Shown here: positions 23,720 through 30,637 of the stretch, in pieces
How positions within the stretch are numbered: position 1 is the stretch's first letter
How the letters are laid out: the number at the start of each line of letters is the position of its first letter
DNA from: Eubacterium maltosivorans
GTDB taxonomy: Bacteria; Bacillota; Clostridia; Eubacteriales; Eubacteriaceae
DNA length: 64,000 bases
Reading direction: 5' to 3'
Assembly (NCBI RefSeq): GCF_002441855.2
Contig: NZ_CP029487.1
Location: forward strand, 372,001 to 436,000
Notes under the pieces: generated by a model
What the model saw: the letters and a program-made list of their open reading frames with translations, nothing else
Databases searched by the model: none
Told to the model about the DNA's origin: nothing
Program-made: the position numbers and the translations under genes

Positions 23720-24082
23720 TTACCACATTTCTATATTTTCATACTTTTTTTTAAAATCATCAATCTTTTTATTAATTTCTTCAACTTCTTTTTGCTCTGC
23801 GCGGGTAAGTGGTTCGCCTTTTTCTACCTTATCTAATAATTCATTAACTCTATCGCGGTATTTATCTATTTCCGCATATTCCTTTTCATATTCCTCCATT
23901 ACTTTTTCTTGCTCTTTATATTTTTTAGTCGATTCTATGGCATTTTGGTAGGTAGCTTCATATTTTACATGGTCAATATATGTGCTAATCCCATAAAATC
24001 CAAAGAAACCTACTATTATTACCACTATTGAAATAATGGCAATTATCTGCGTTCTACGTGCCTTTTTTTGTTGTTCATTCAT
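23720..24082 (-). CDS. membrane-anchored coiled-coil protein
   Basis: This is a 120-residue protein with a basic N-terminus (MNEQQKKARRTQ), one membrane segment (IIAIISIVVIIVGFFGFYGI, about 13-32), then a long charged coiled coil (KYKEQEKVMEEYEKEYAEIDKYRDRVNELLDKVEKGEPLTRAEQKEVEEINKKIDDFKKKYENIEMW). It is the first minus-strand gene after the divergent control region and precedes the lipoprotein by 4 bp. Together they look like a two-gene cargo unit. No known family was recognised. Confidence 0.6.
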   Translation of the reverse strand: MNEQQKKARRTQIIAIISIVVIIVGFFGFYGISTYIDHVKYEATYQNAIESTKKYKEQEKVMEEYEKEYAEIDKYRDRVNELLDKVEKGEPLTRAEQKEVEEINKKIDDFKKKYENIEMW

Positions 24083-24157
24083 TTCTTAAGTCCTTTCTAC
24101 ATATAATAAAGACATTTTAGCATATTTATTTTGAATAGTATAGTATTTCTTTTCTTA

Positions 24158-24174
24158 AGTAAGTTAAACTTACT
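24158..24174. promoter_or_regulatory. repressor operator in divergent control region
   Basis: AGTAAGT-TAA-ACTTACT is a perfect dyad between the divergent coiled-coil gene and the XRE repressor. A weaker related site (GTAAGCTACACTTT) lies at about 24201-24214. The arrangement resembles a CI/Cro switch. Confidence 0.65.
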
Positions 24175-24229
24175 TTAAAATAAGGATATAACCTTTAGGG
24201 TAAGCTACACTTTAAAAAGGGGTGAAGCC

Positions 24230-24532
24230 ATGAAAGAAAAGGTTGTTTTAGGAGAAAGAATAAGAACGCTTAGAGAATCTAACAACATGAGTCAAGTCCA
24301 GCTAGCGCGCGAATTAGGTATAAGTAAAGCGTCTGTGCACCAGTGGGAAAGTTGTATTTCTATACCCTCCCTAGTATATTTAATAGAAATGGCTAGGCTT
24401 TTTAATGTTAGCCTAGATTTTATAGCAGGCACTACCAGCGATGAGATGATTAATATAGGTAATCTCAAACAAACCCAAAAAGAGGTTGTTTACAGTCTAG
24501 TTAATTGTTTCAAAGCAGATAATAAAGAATAA
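24230..24532 (+). CDS. XRE-family repressor of the element
   Basis: This is a 100-residue protein with an N-terminal XRE domain (GERIRTLRESNNMSQVQLARELGISKASVHQWESCISIPSLVYLIEMARLFNVSLDFIAG) and a short C-terminal tail with no protease-type domain. It is the only plus-strand gene of the element and diverges from the rest across a dyad-bearing 147-bp region, so it is the likely master repressor. Lack of a LexA/CI-like cleavage domain suggests relief by a partner protein, as in phage satellites induced by helper proteins, rather than by RecA. The ribosome site is AAGGGG. Confidence 0.85.
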   Translation: MKEKVVLGERIRTLRESNNMSQVQLARELGISKASVHQWESCISIPSLVYLIEMARLFNVSLDFIAGTTSDEMINIGNLKQTQKEVVYSLVNCFKADNKE

Positions 24533-24727
24533 GTACAATTATGCACAAATAAAAGCGCCATTTTGTAAAAATTCCAAATTTTTTGATAGAAAACGCTAGT
24601 TTTTTCTAGGGTTTTATTTTTGAGACCCTTAAAGGAATATTTTTTTTAGCAGAAAAAAAGTAGGTTTGCATAAAACATAATTTTTAAAAAGGGGGAAGTG
24701 AAAGTAAATCCCCAACAATATCTAATA

Positions 24728-24770
24728 AGCTACCTTATCCAAAGCAAAAGATAGGGTAGCTTTTTTTATT
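24728..24770 (+). terminator. intrinsic terminator downstream of the repressor
   Basis: AGCTACCTTATC pairs with GATAGGGTAGCT (one G-U pair) and is followed by TTTTTTTATTTT. It ends plus-strand transcription about 200 bp after the repressor stop. Confidence 0.8.
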
Positions 24771-24802
24771 TTCGTACCAGCTAACAGTTACCCACTAACT
24801 AT

Positions 24803-24818
24803 AATTAGTAGGTACTTT
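24803..24818 (+). repeat. 16-bp operator-like motif, copy 2
   Basis: AATTAGTAGGTACTTT is identical to the minus-strand copy at 13430-13445 that overlaps the portal promoter. Confidence 0.45.
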
Positions 24819-24889
24819 TCTAACATTCCTGTCAAAAATATCTAGAGTTTCCTAGACTTTTCGTTTTGTTTGTTGGCGCTCAAACCGCC

Positions 24890-24911
24890 TATTTAAGCCA
24901 TTTTACAGGCC
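24890..24911 (+). repeat. 22-bp end repeat, right copy
   Basis: This matches 10358-10379 with one difference. It lies about 970 bp inside attR. Confidence 0.5.
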
Positions 24912-24966
24912 AATAAAACCAAAATTTTATTGATAAATAATTTAACACAAATCTGTTTTGTTTTTG

Positions 24967-25051
24967 CCTAGGTATGCCTTAAGGTTATCGCCTTGCCCTC
25001 CGGCCTAAGGCCTTGCCCTAGCCTTGGATACCTTAGTTCTAGTGCTAAGGC
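24967..25051. other. GC-rich foldable island
   Basis: In otherwise AT-rich DNA this 85-bp block has nested complementarity. CTAGGTAT near 24968 pairs with ATACCTTAG near 25028, and CCTTAAGG, GGCCTAAGG and CCTTGCCC repeats lie inside. It could be a structured RNA or a hairpin origin; no direction is indicated. Confidence 0.4.
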
Positions 25052-25152
25052 TTATTATATAATCATATCATTATTAATAATATAATATATAATTATAATA
25101 ATATTAAATATAATAATATTAAATATAATAACTTTATATCTCATTGCTTATA

Positions 25153-25173
25153 TATACGCCATATTGGCGTATA
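25153..25173. repeat. 21-bp palindrome
   Basis: TATACGCCA and TGGCGTATA form perfect 9-bp arms around TAT. This looks like a protein-binding site; the binder is unknown. Confidence 0.5.
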
Positions 25174-25472
25174 ACATACATACCTTAAACCCGCATAACT
25201 AAGCCATTCTTAATAATATGTCCTAACACCTTTCCAACATGTTCTAACAATATATAATCAAAAACAATATTAATCTAAATTAATTAGATAATAGTTAAGC
25301 GTAGGCTATATACAAGGTACCCTTTATTAAGAAAATAAAAGCACCAACAAAAGAAAGGTTGTATTAATAATATTAAATAAATATACATATAATATAAATG
25401 GTTGCGCCTATCTAATATAAGCAAATGCAATCTAGAGTACATTAATTATACTAATATATTTTTATAAGCAAC

Positions 25473-25500
25473 AAAAAAAGCCCACACTTTTCGTGTGGGC
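25473..25500 (-). terminator. minus-strand intrinsic terminator
   Basis: GCCCACAC pairs with GTGTGGGC around a five-base loop, followed on the minus strand by TTTTTTT. There is no minus-strand gene between it and attR. Confidence 0.85.
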
Positions 25501-25736
25501 CGGGGGTAAAATGTGCTAGAAATTTCTAGGAATTTTTTCCAAACTAATTCTAAACTGTTTCCGAAAACTGAACGCGTTCAATTTTATAAGCAAATCGGTG
25601 CAGTTTGTAAAGGGATATGCCTTTACAAAAGCCAACTTTATACAATTTTGAATTAACTTTAATATATTCAAGATTCTATAAAATCGGCTATTTAATTTTT
25701 AAACGGTTGTGGGTTGTTTTTTTAATAATCGTGACT
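25473..25736 (-). ncRNA. candidate small RNA of the element
   Basis: On the minus strand a TATAAT (25743-25748) with a weak -35 (TTTTAC, 16-base gap) precedes about 260 noncoding bases. These end in a strong terminator (GCCCACAC/GTGTGGGC then seven T). Inside are a perfect 10-bp hairpin (TTTGTAAAGG arms, 25604-25629), a CTAGAAATTTCTAG palindrome, and a 15-base stretch (25701-25715) complementary to the leader of the integrase mRNA at 11666-11680. Expression is not shown by sequence alone. Confidence 0.45.
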
Positions 25737-25878
25737 CACAGAATTATAACAAAATTAGCAAAAAGTAAAAGCTAGTGTTCAAGCCGTTTTCATCTCAAAA
25801 TCGGCTGAAAGCCTGATTTTATGCGGATTACATAACATTACTTAACACTAGCTATTTTTAGCTGATAAGGTTGGTTTA

Positions 25879-25903
25879 CGCCGTTTCGGCGCACCTCCTG
25901 TTT
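25879..25903 (+). repeat. attR (25-bp direct repeat)
   Basis: This is the exact copy of 10320-10344. Only the 3' part of the original terminator is present, leaving a 5-bp stem (CGCCG/CGGCG) in place of 13 bp. The convergent DUF3169 gene therefore lost its strong terminator. Confidence 0.9.
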
Positions 25904-25906
25904 GTT

Positions 25907-26683
25907 TTAGCAGTCATCACGGTCCAATTTACTGTTTTTTTGAAGCTTCATAGAAAAGATACAGCACAGTGTGCTCTGCAGTCCCCATAAAATACCAATA
26001 ATAATAAAGGGAAAAGCGCCAATGGGAGTAGTCAGAGCCGCAAACATGAGCAGCATCATGACAGCAAGAAAGGCCATCTGCATAATCTGAAAGGTTTTAT
26101 AGGCGGCCTTGTAAAGAATGAATTTTTCTGCTTCATCACTGCTTTTCATCCAGACTTTTTGGAAGTTTAAATCCAGCGGGTTTCCCTGCTTTTCCGGATT
26201 TATTTTTTTGGTCAGATTCACAAAAAGGATCTGAAGGATAAGGCAGAAAATAATTGGGAGTAAAAAAGCTGCAAGTACCCATAAGATGGAAACAGAGCTG
26301 TCATCGTGCATGCCGCTGCCGCTGACATTAATGCCGTAAAAGGCAAAGGTAAAGATCAGCGTGATGTTGGCAAAAATTATCCCTGTGTCACAGAGGCGAT
26401 CAGCTTTTTCATAGAGCACGTCCGAATCGTTGGTTTCCAGCAGCCTGTAGGTATTTCTTGCTGAAAGGTAAAACAACACAGTGATGAGCATTAAAAGAGC
26501 AGAACCGGCAGAAGAAATATAAATGCCATAGGTCAGAATCTTGTTTTGCAGCAGCACTACGGTATCGACGACGTTAAAGCCTGGAAAGTTCAGCAAAAAG
26601 CCAACCAGTCCGCCTAAAAAGCCGCATATGATGATCAGGGTAAAAAATTTAAGGTAAATGTGTTTGCCTTCTTTTGCTTTCAT
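25907..26683 (-). CDS. DUF3169 family membrane protein
   Basis: This is a 258-residue protein. I use the ATG at 26683 (MKAKEGKHIYLKFF), which has GAGGAGG upstream; a longer frame to 26761 overlaps the regulator gene. It has about six hydrophobic segments, two at the N-terminus, two in the middle and two at the end, with a soluble loop (NPEKQGNPLDLNFQKVWMKSSDEAEKFILYKAAYKTFQ). This matches DUF3169 proteins, which are usually paired with a small XRE regulator, as here. Function unknown. Its 3' end abuts attR, so the element replaced its native terminator. Confidence 0.75.
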   Translation of the reverse strand: MKAKEGKHIYLKFFTLIIICGFLGGLVGFLLNFPGFNVVDTVVLLQNKILTYGIYISSAGSALLMLITVLFYLSARNTYRLLETNDSDVLYEKADRLCDTGIIFANITLIFTFAFYGINVSGSGMHDDSSVSILWVLAAFLLPIIFCLILQILFVNLTKKINPEKQGNPLDLNFQKVWMKSSDEAEKFILYKAAYKTFQIMQMAFLAVMMLLMFAALTTPIGAFPFIIIGILWGLQSTLCCIFSMKLQKNSKLDRDDC

Positions 26684-26684
26684 G

Positions 26685-26900
26685 TCAGTTTTCCTCCTCG
26701 AGAGTATGAGTAAAAAGGGAATCAATGGTCGTATTGAAAATATTCGCAAATTTTGCGGCAAGCCGGACAGAGGGAGAATAATGGTTTTCCTCGATCAAAA
26801 CAATGGTTTGTCTTGATATACCAGCCAGCTCGCCAAGCTGTGCGTGCGTAAGCTTTTGTTTGATTCTGTAATTCTTCAGATTGTTTGTGTGAGTATTCAT
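26685..26900 (-). CDS. XRE-family regulator (second of tandem pair)
   Basis: This is a 71-residue protein, NLKNYRIKQKLTHAQLGELAGISRQTIVLIEENHYSPSVRLAAKFANIFNTTIDSLFTHTLEEEN. It is a minimal XRE domain very similar to the product of the gene just upstream, so the two are probably paralogues. Its start overlaps the stop of that gene (ATGA), and its end abuts the DUF3169 gene. The three genes therefore form one coupled operon. Confidence 0.88.
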   Translation of the reverse strand: MNTHTNNLKNYRIKQKLTHAQLGELAGISRQTIVLIEENHYSPSVRLAAKFANIFNTTIDSLFTHTLEEEN

Positions 26901-27112
26901 TCTGATTCCTCCTCTTCAGAATAGGTAAAGATATCCTCAACGGTTGCGTTGAAAATTCTTGCGATTTTAAGCGCCAGCGTTACGGAAGGAGAGTAATCTC
27001 CGCGTTCAATTAAGCTGATGGTCTGCCTTGATACACCGGCCAGCTTACCAAGCTCTGACTGATTGATTTTATCCCGGGCCCGGAACTCTTTTAATCGGTT
27101 TTCGAGGGGCAT
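26897..27112 (-). CDS. XRE-family regulator (first of tandem pair)
   Basis: This is a 71-residue protein, MPLENRLKEFRARDKINQSELGKLAGVSRQTISLIERGDYSPSVTLALKIARIFNATVEDIFTYSEEEESE. I use the ATG at 27112 because GGAGG lies 7-8 bases upstream; the frame runs on to 27211 through the operator. It is the first gene of the XRE-XRE-DUF3169 operon and probably binds the two dyads just upstream, giving autoregulation. Confidence 0.88.
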   Translation of the reverse strand: MPLENRLKEFRARDKINQSELGKLAGVSRQTISLIERGDYSPSVTLALKIARIFNATVEDIFTYSEEEESE

Positions 27113-27147
27113 GCTCAGGCCTCCTTTGTATATGATTTTTGTCATCT

Positions 27148-27198
27148 TGACAAATATTCTTGTCAAAAATAGTTTAGCATTGACAAGAATATTTGTCA
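27148..27198 (-). promoter_or_regulatory. paired operators over the XRE operon promoter
   Basis: Two 18-bp near-palindromes, TGACAAATATTCTTGTCA (27148-27165) and its reverse complement (27181-27198), are separated by 15 bases. On the minus strand a TTGACA inside the upstream copy and TAAACT 17 bases later give a promoter. Repressor binding would block it. Confidence 0.75.
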
Positions 27199-27264
27199 AA
27201 TAAAAATTCAATAAATCTTTAGAGTTTTCAAAGAACGTTTACAAGGATTGAAAAATGTGCTATG

Positions 27265-27420
27265 ATAATTATAACAATAGAATTGCTCTGAAGCTGAATA
27301 GACCCCTCCGGGGCCTTTACAGCCAATGGGTAACAGGGGCAACCCTGTTGTCTGCCATCTTTGCAAAGGAGCCCGTAGAAACAGCTTGTACTGTGTATAA
27401 GCTGTTTCTGCGGGCTTTGT
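27265..27420 (+). promoter_or_regulatory. probable Moco/Tuco riboswitch
   Basis: The leader of the aldehyde oxidoreductase operon contains CTCCGGGGCCTTTACAG, a stem AACAGGG/CCCTGTT closed by a GCAA (GNRA) tetraloop (27332-27349), and CTTTGCAAAGGAG. A long hairpin around GAAACAGCTT/AAGCTGTTTC (27375-27412) follows. A GNRA-capped helix and CTCCG...GGAG closing segments are features I associate with the molybdenum/tungsten cofactor riboswitch, and the operon encodes just such an enzyme. The class is not confirmed by a covariance search. Confidence 0.55.
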
Positions 27421-27472
27421 GTTTTCCTGAATTCCAGGACACAAAGCGATTCTCATTTTGTAAACTTACCAC

Positions 27473-27508
27473 AAAGGAGGTGTAAGGATACCGCGTCAGC
27501 GGTATCCG
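27473..27508 (+). promoter_or_regulatory. ribosome site followed by a hairpin before the start codon
   Basis: AAAGGAGG (27473-27480) is a near-perfect ribosome site but lies 35 bases before the ATG at 27516. Between them is a perfect hairpin, GGATACCGC/GCGGTATCC (27487-27508). Folding would bring the site close to the start codon. Confidence 0.6.
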
Positions 27509-27515
27509 GAAGCGT

Positions 27516-27986
27516 ATGAGCAAACAACTCATGATCAAACCTGAAAAGTGCATAAGCTGCAGAACCTGCGAACTGGTCTGTTCCTTTGGGCACTATCAGG
27601 AATTTAATCCAAAACTGTCAAACGTAACAGTGATGGATTATGAAAAAGCAGCCGTAACCATTCCTGTGATGTGTATGCAATGTGAGGAACCAGCTTGCAT
27701 GAAGGTGTGTCCGGTGGGCGCGATCTCAAGGAATGAAAACGGTGCGTTTGTTATGGATGAAGCAAAATGTATCGTGTGTAAAATGTGTATGAATGCCTGC
27801 CCGCTCGGCAACATCAGCTTTAATCCAGTTAAGAGAAAAGTGTTTAAATGCGATCTGTGTGACGGTGATCCAAAATGTGCCAAGTTTTGTCCCTCTGGCG
27901 CCATTGTCTATGGCGAAGCGGTTGAGATGGAACGTAAAAAGGCCATCGCGGATCAGTTGAAAGACGTTTATGGATTGGAGGGATAA
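27516..27986 (+). CDS. four-cluster ferredoxin subunit of the aldehyde oxidoreductase
   Basis: This is a 156-residue polyferredoxin of the HycB/DMSO-reductase-B type. Four cysteine groups are visible: [35 protein letters not shown] and [14 protein letters not shown], enough for four [4Fe-4S] clusters. It is the first gene of the operon and precedes the tungsto-enzyme by 2 bp, so it is the electron-transfer small subunit. Initiation seems to depend on a hairpin between the ribosome site and the ATG. Confidence 0.9.
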   Translation: MSKQLMIKPEKCISCRTCELVCSFGHYQEFNPKLSNVTVMDYEKAAVTIPVMCMQCEEPACMKVCPVGAISRNENGAFVMDEAKCIVCKMCMNACPLGNISFNPVKRKVFKCDLCDGDPKCAKFCPSGAIVYGEAVEMERKKAIADQLKDVYGLEG

Positions 27987-27988
27987 CG

Positions 27989-29785
27989 ATGAACGGATGG
28001 ATGGGACAATTAATTCGCGTTGATCTTGCAGCAGGGACCATCAAGAAGGAACCGCTTAATATGCAGGCCGCCCATGATTTTATCGGCGCAAGGGGCCTGG
28101 GCACAAAATACTTTTGTGACGAGGTAGACCCACAGGTGGACCCGCTTGGTCCGGATAATAAAATGATTTTTATGACAGGGCCGTTAACCGGTACGGCTGC
28201 TTCCTGCAGTGGCCGGTATGAGGTGGTGGCGAAAGCGCCTCTGACAGGAACCATCGGCGCTTCAAATTCAGGCGGGCATTTTGGCCCAGAGTTAAAATTT
28301 GCAGGCTATGACGGGATTATCTTTGAAAACCAGAGCGACCGACCAGTTTACCTGTATATCAATGACGACATAGTAGAGCTCAGAGATGCCTCAGATCTCT
28401 GGGGTAAGGACGTTTATGAAACGACAGAAGCACTGGAGGAAGCCTGCGGAGAAGGCGCGCGGGTGGCCTGTATCGGGCCAACCGGTGAACAGGGGTGCCT
28501 GTACTCTGCTATTATGAATGACAAGCACCGGGCAGCGGGCCGTGGCGGCATGGGCGCTGTAATGGGCAGTAAAAAACTGAAGGCTGTGGTGGTTCGCGGA
28601 AGCGGCGGGGTAACTGTTGCACGGCCTGAAGGCTTTATGGAAGCATTAACCGATGCCCGTACCAAGCTTAAGGAACACCCGGTTACCGGGGGCGGCCTGC
28701 CCACCTACGGTACAGAAGTTCTGGTCAACATGATCAATGAAGTCGGTGGTCTGCCGCTTCGCAACTGGCGTGACGGGGGCGTATATGATAAAGCTGATGA
28801 TACCTCTGGTGAAGCGCTGGTCGATTCTTATCTGGTTAAAAACAAAGGCTGCTTTGGCTGCTCAATTGGCTGCGGCCGCGTTACCAGAATACCGGATGGG
28901 CCTTTTAAATCTATGGGTGAAGGCCCTGAATACGAGGCGGGCTGGTCCTACGGTGCAGACTGTGGCGTCAATGATCTGGCCGCTATCTGTAAAGCCAATT
29001 TCCTTTGCAACCAGTATGGTATGGATCCGATCACACTTGGTTCTACCATTGCCTGCGCCATGGAACTTTACGAAAAGGGGCTTCTGAGTGAGAAAGAAAT
29101 TGGCCGTCCGCTGCCCTTTGGCGACGCACAGGCCATGGTTGAACTGACAGAGCTCACAGGAAAAATGGAAGGATTTGGTGTTGAGCTTGCCCAAGGCTCA
29201 TACCGTCTGGCGGAAAAACATGGTGCGCCAGAATTGTCCATGTCTGTTAAAAAGCAGGAAATGCCAGCCTATGATGGGCGCGCTGTTCAGGGGATGGCCC
29301 TTGAATACGCTACATCAAACCGCGGAGGCTGCCATGTGCGCGGTTACCTGACTTCACCTGAAGTTTTAGGGATTCCGTTAAAGACGGATCCGCTTGTAAC
29401 GGAAGGAAAGGCGCCGCTTCTGAAGACTTTCCAGGATCTCACCGCAGCAGTGGATTCCAGCGGTATCTGTCTCTTCACAACCTTTGGCATCGGCTTACCT
29501 GAGATTGCAGCGCAGTACCGTGAGGCAGTAGGCTCAGATGAAACAGATGAGGAATTCCTGTTAAAGGGAGAGCGCATCTGGAACATTGAAAAGCAGTTTA
29601 ATATTGCTGCAGGTGTAGAGAAGGATACACTTCCTCCAAGACTTCTGCGTGAAGCCCTTCCCGATGGCCCAGCAAAGGGTAAGGTGGCGGAGCTTGATAT
29701 TATGTTGAAAGAATACTATGAAGTACGCGGCTGGAGCACAGAAGGAGTGCCAACCGAAGAAAAAGTTCAGGAGCTTGGACTTTAA
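27989..29785 (+). CDS. aldehyde ferredoxin oxidoreductase (tungsten/molybdenum), catalytic subunit
   Basis: This 598-residue protein is of the AOR/WOR family. The N-terminal domain ([23 protein letters not shown]...[18 protein letters not shown]...[24 protein letters not shown]) binds the bis-pterin cofactor. The cluster motif CFGCSIGC (about 288-295) with a later Cys holds a [4Fe-4S] cluster. The enzyme oxidises aldehydes to acids, or reduces acids, passing electrons to the ferredoxin subunit. Together with the three downstream NADH-dehydrogenase-like subunits it matches the electron-bifurcating WOR complexes described from gut and fermentative bacteria. Substrate range is not readable from sequence. 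Confidence 0.92.
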   Translation: MNGWMGQLIRVDLAAGTIKKEPLNMQAAHDFIGARGLGTKYFCDEVDPQVDPLGPDNKMIFMTGPLTGTAASCSGRYEVVAKAPLTGTIGASNSGGHFGPELKFAGYDGIIFENQSDRPVYLYINDDIVELRDASDLWGKDVYETTEALEEACGEGARVACIGPTGEQGCLYSAIMNDKHRAAGRGGMGAVMGSKKLKAVVVRGSGGVTVARPEGFMEALTDARTKLKEHPVTGGGLPTYGTEVLVNMINEVGGLPLRNWRDGGVYDKADDTSGEALVDSYLVKNKGCFGCSIGCGRVTRIPDGPFKSMGEGPEYEAGWSYGADCGVNDLAAICKANFLCNQYGMDPITLGSTIACAMELYEKGLLSEKEIGRPLPFGDAQAMVELTELTGKMEGFGVELAQGSYRLAEKHGAPELSMSVKKQEMPAYDGRAVQGMALEYATSNRGGCHVRGYLTSPEVLGIPLKTDPLVTEGKAPLLKTFQDLTAAVDSSGICLFTTFGIGLPEIAAQYREAVGSDETDEEFLLKGERIWNIEKQFNIAAGVEKDTLPPRLLREALPDGPAKGKVAELDIMLKEYYEVRGWSTEGVPTEEKVQELGL

Positions 29786-29855
29786 ACGACAGATACTGGA
29801 GATGGGGCGCAGCCCTGTCTCCTTTCATGCATCATAACGCAAAGAGGAGATTAAA

Positions 29856-30131
29856 ATGAAAGTAAAATTTTTCGCTACCATCCGGAATTATACAGGTTGC
29901 CGTCAGGCAGATGTACCGGTCTATAAGGATATGTACACGCTTTTACATACCCTCTCTGAAACCTATGGCGATGCTTTCAGAAATCATGTTTTAAGTCCAG
30001 ATGGGGAGGCGCCCGGAGCAGAGATTATTCTGATGGTCGATGGTCGCCATATCGAGCATTTGCAGGGGCTTAAGACACCTCTGAACGAAAACAGTACTGT
30101 GGCAATTTTTCCCGTTGTTGCGGGAGGATGA
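29856..30131 (+). CDS. MoaD/ThiS-like sulfur carrier
   Basis: This is a 91-residue ubiquitin-fold protein, MKVKFFATIRNYTGCRQADVPVY at the start and FPVVAGG at the end. The C-terminal Gly-Gly is the site of thiocarboxylation in MoaD-type carriers used to make molybdopterin. Location inside the operon suggests that it serves the cofactor of this enzyme specifically. AAGAGGAG precedes the ATG; the stop overlaps the beginning of the next frame. Confidence 0.88.
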   Translation: MKVKFFATIRNYTGCRQADVPVYKDMYTLLHTLSETYGDAFRNHVLSPDGEAPGAEIILMVDGRHIEHLQGLKTPLNENSTVAIFPVVAGG

Positions 30132-30148
30132 GGAAGGGGAGTGAGCCC

Positions 30149-30637
30149 ATGCAGGAAATAACAAAAGAATCAATCGACAAAATTTTATCAGCATATCCCA
30201 GGGACCAGCGCCATTCTCTGGCAATGATGCAGGATATGCAGCATCATTTTAACTATATTCCAGAGCAGGGAATGAAGGCCTTGGCCGAATATTTGGATTG
30301 TCCGTTATCATCATTATATTCAATGGCGACTTTTTACAGGGCATTGAGCTTGAAGCCAAAAGGAAAGCATATCATTAAGCTCTGTGACGGAACTGCGTGT
30401 CATATTCGAGGATCTGTCAACCTGATCACTGGCATTAAACGTGAGCTGGACATCAGTCCAGGTGAAACCTCGGGAGATGGGCTTTTCTCGCTGGAAACCG
30501 TGAACTGTCTCGGCTCCTGTGCGCTGGCGCCCGTGATGGTGATCGACGGCGTATATTACGGAAAGGTAACGCTTGAAAAGCTGCCTGAGATATTAAACCA
30601 GTATCGGGAGCTTTCGGAAGGAGGCGCAGAAGCATGA
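30149..30637 (+). CDS. NuoE-like [2Fe-2S] subunit
   Basis: This is a 162-residue protein with an N-terminal helical bundle and a thioredoxin-fold [2Fe-2S] domain: CDGTACHIRGS and NCLGSCALAPVMVIDG hold the four Cys. It is equivalent to NuoE/HydA-type small subunits of NADH-oxidising complexes. I prefer the ATG at 30149, which follows AAGGGGAG; a frame from 30128 overlaps the MoaD stop. Its end overlaps the NuoF-like gene by 4 bases. Confidence 0.9.
   Translation: MQEITKESIDKILSAYPRDQRHSLAMMQDMQHHFNYIPEQGMKALAEYLDCPLSSLYSMATFYRALSLKPKGKHIIKLCDGTACHIRGSVNLITGIKRELDISPGETSGDGLFSLETVNCLGSCALAPVMVIDGVYYGKVTLEKLPEILNQYRELSEGGAEA

Larger units (their letters stand above)
24533..25878. other. 1.35-kb noncoding structured right end
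   Basis: I find no supportable gene here. The stretch holds an eighth copy of the CTAG hairpin motif (about 24578-24650), a terminator (24728-24770), the 16-bp motif (24803-24818), the end repeat (24890-24911), a GC-rich foldable island (24967-25051), very AT-rich repeats (25050-25140), a palindrome (25153-25173), and a candidate small RNA on the minus strand (25473-25736). Confidence 0.7.
10320..25903. mobile_element. integrated capsid-encoding element (prophage or phage satellite)
   Basis: This is a 15.6-kb insertion bounded by 25-bp direct repeats. It is clearly more AT-rich than the flanking DNA, with nearly all genes on the minus strand. It carries integration (int, xis-like), replication (rep, iterons), packaging (portal, TerL, probable TerS), head (scaffold, major capsid, connectors) and control genes. 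No tail tube, sheath, tape-measure, baseplate, holin or endolysin gene is recognisable. The size and the head-only set match the known plan of capsid-forming phage-inducible chromosomal islands. A decayed phage, or a phage with very divergent tail genes, cannot be excluded. Confidence 0.85.

Noticed and set aside
24533-25878. Search for cargo genes in the right end of the element
   Set aside because: All frames are short, AT-only and without ribosome sites.
27148-27198. Similarity between host XRE operators (TGACAA...TTGTCA) and the element iterons
   Set aside because: The half-sites are short and spacing differs; I judge it coincidence without binding data.
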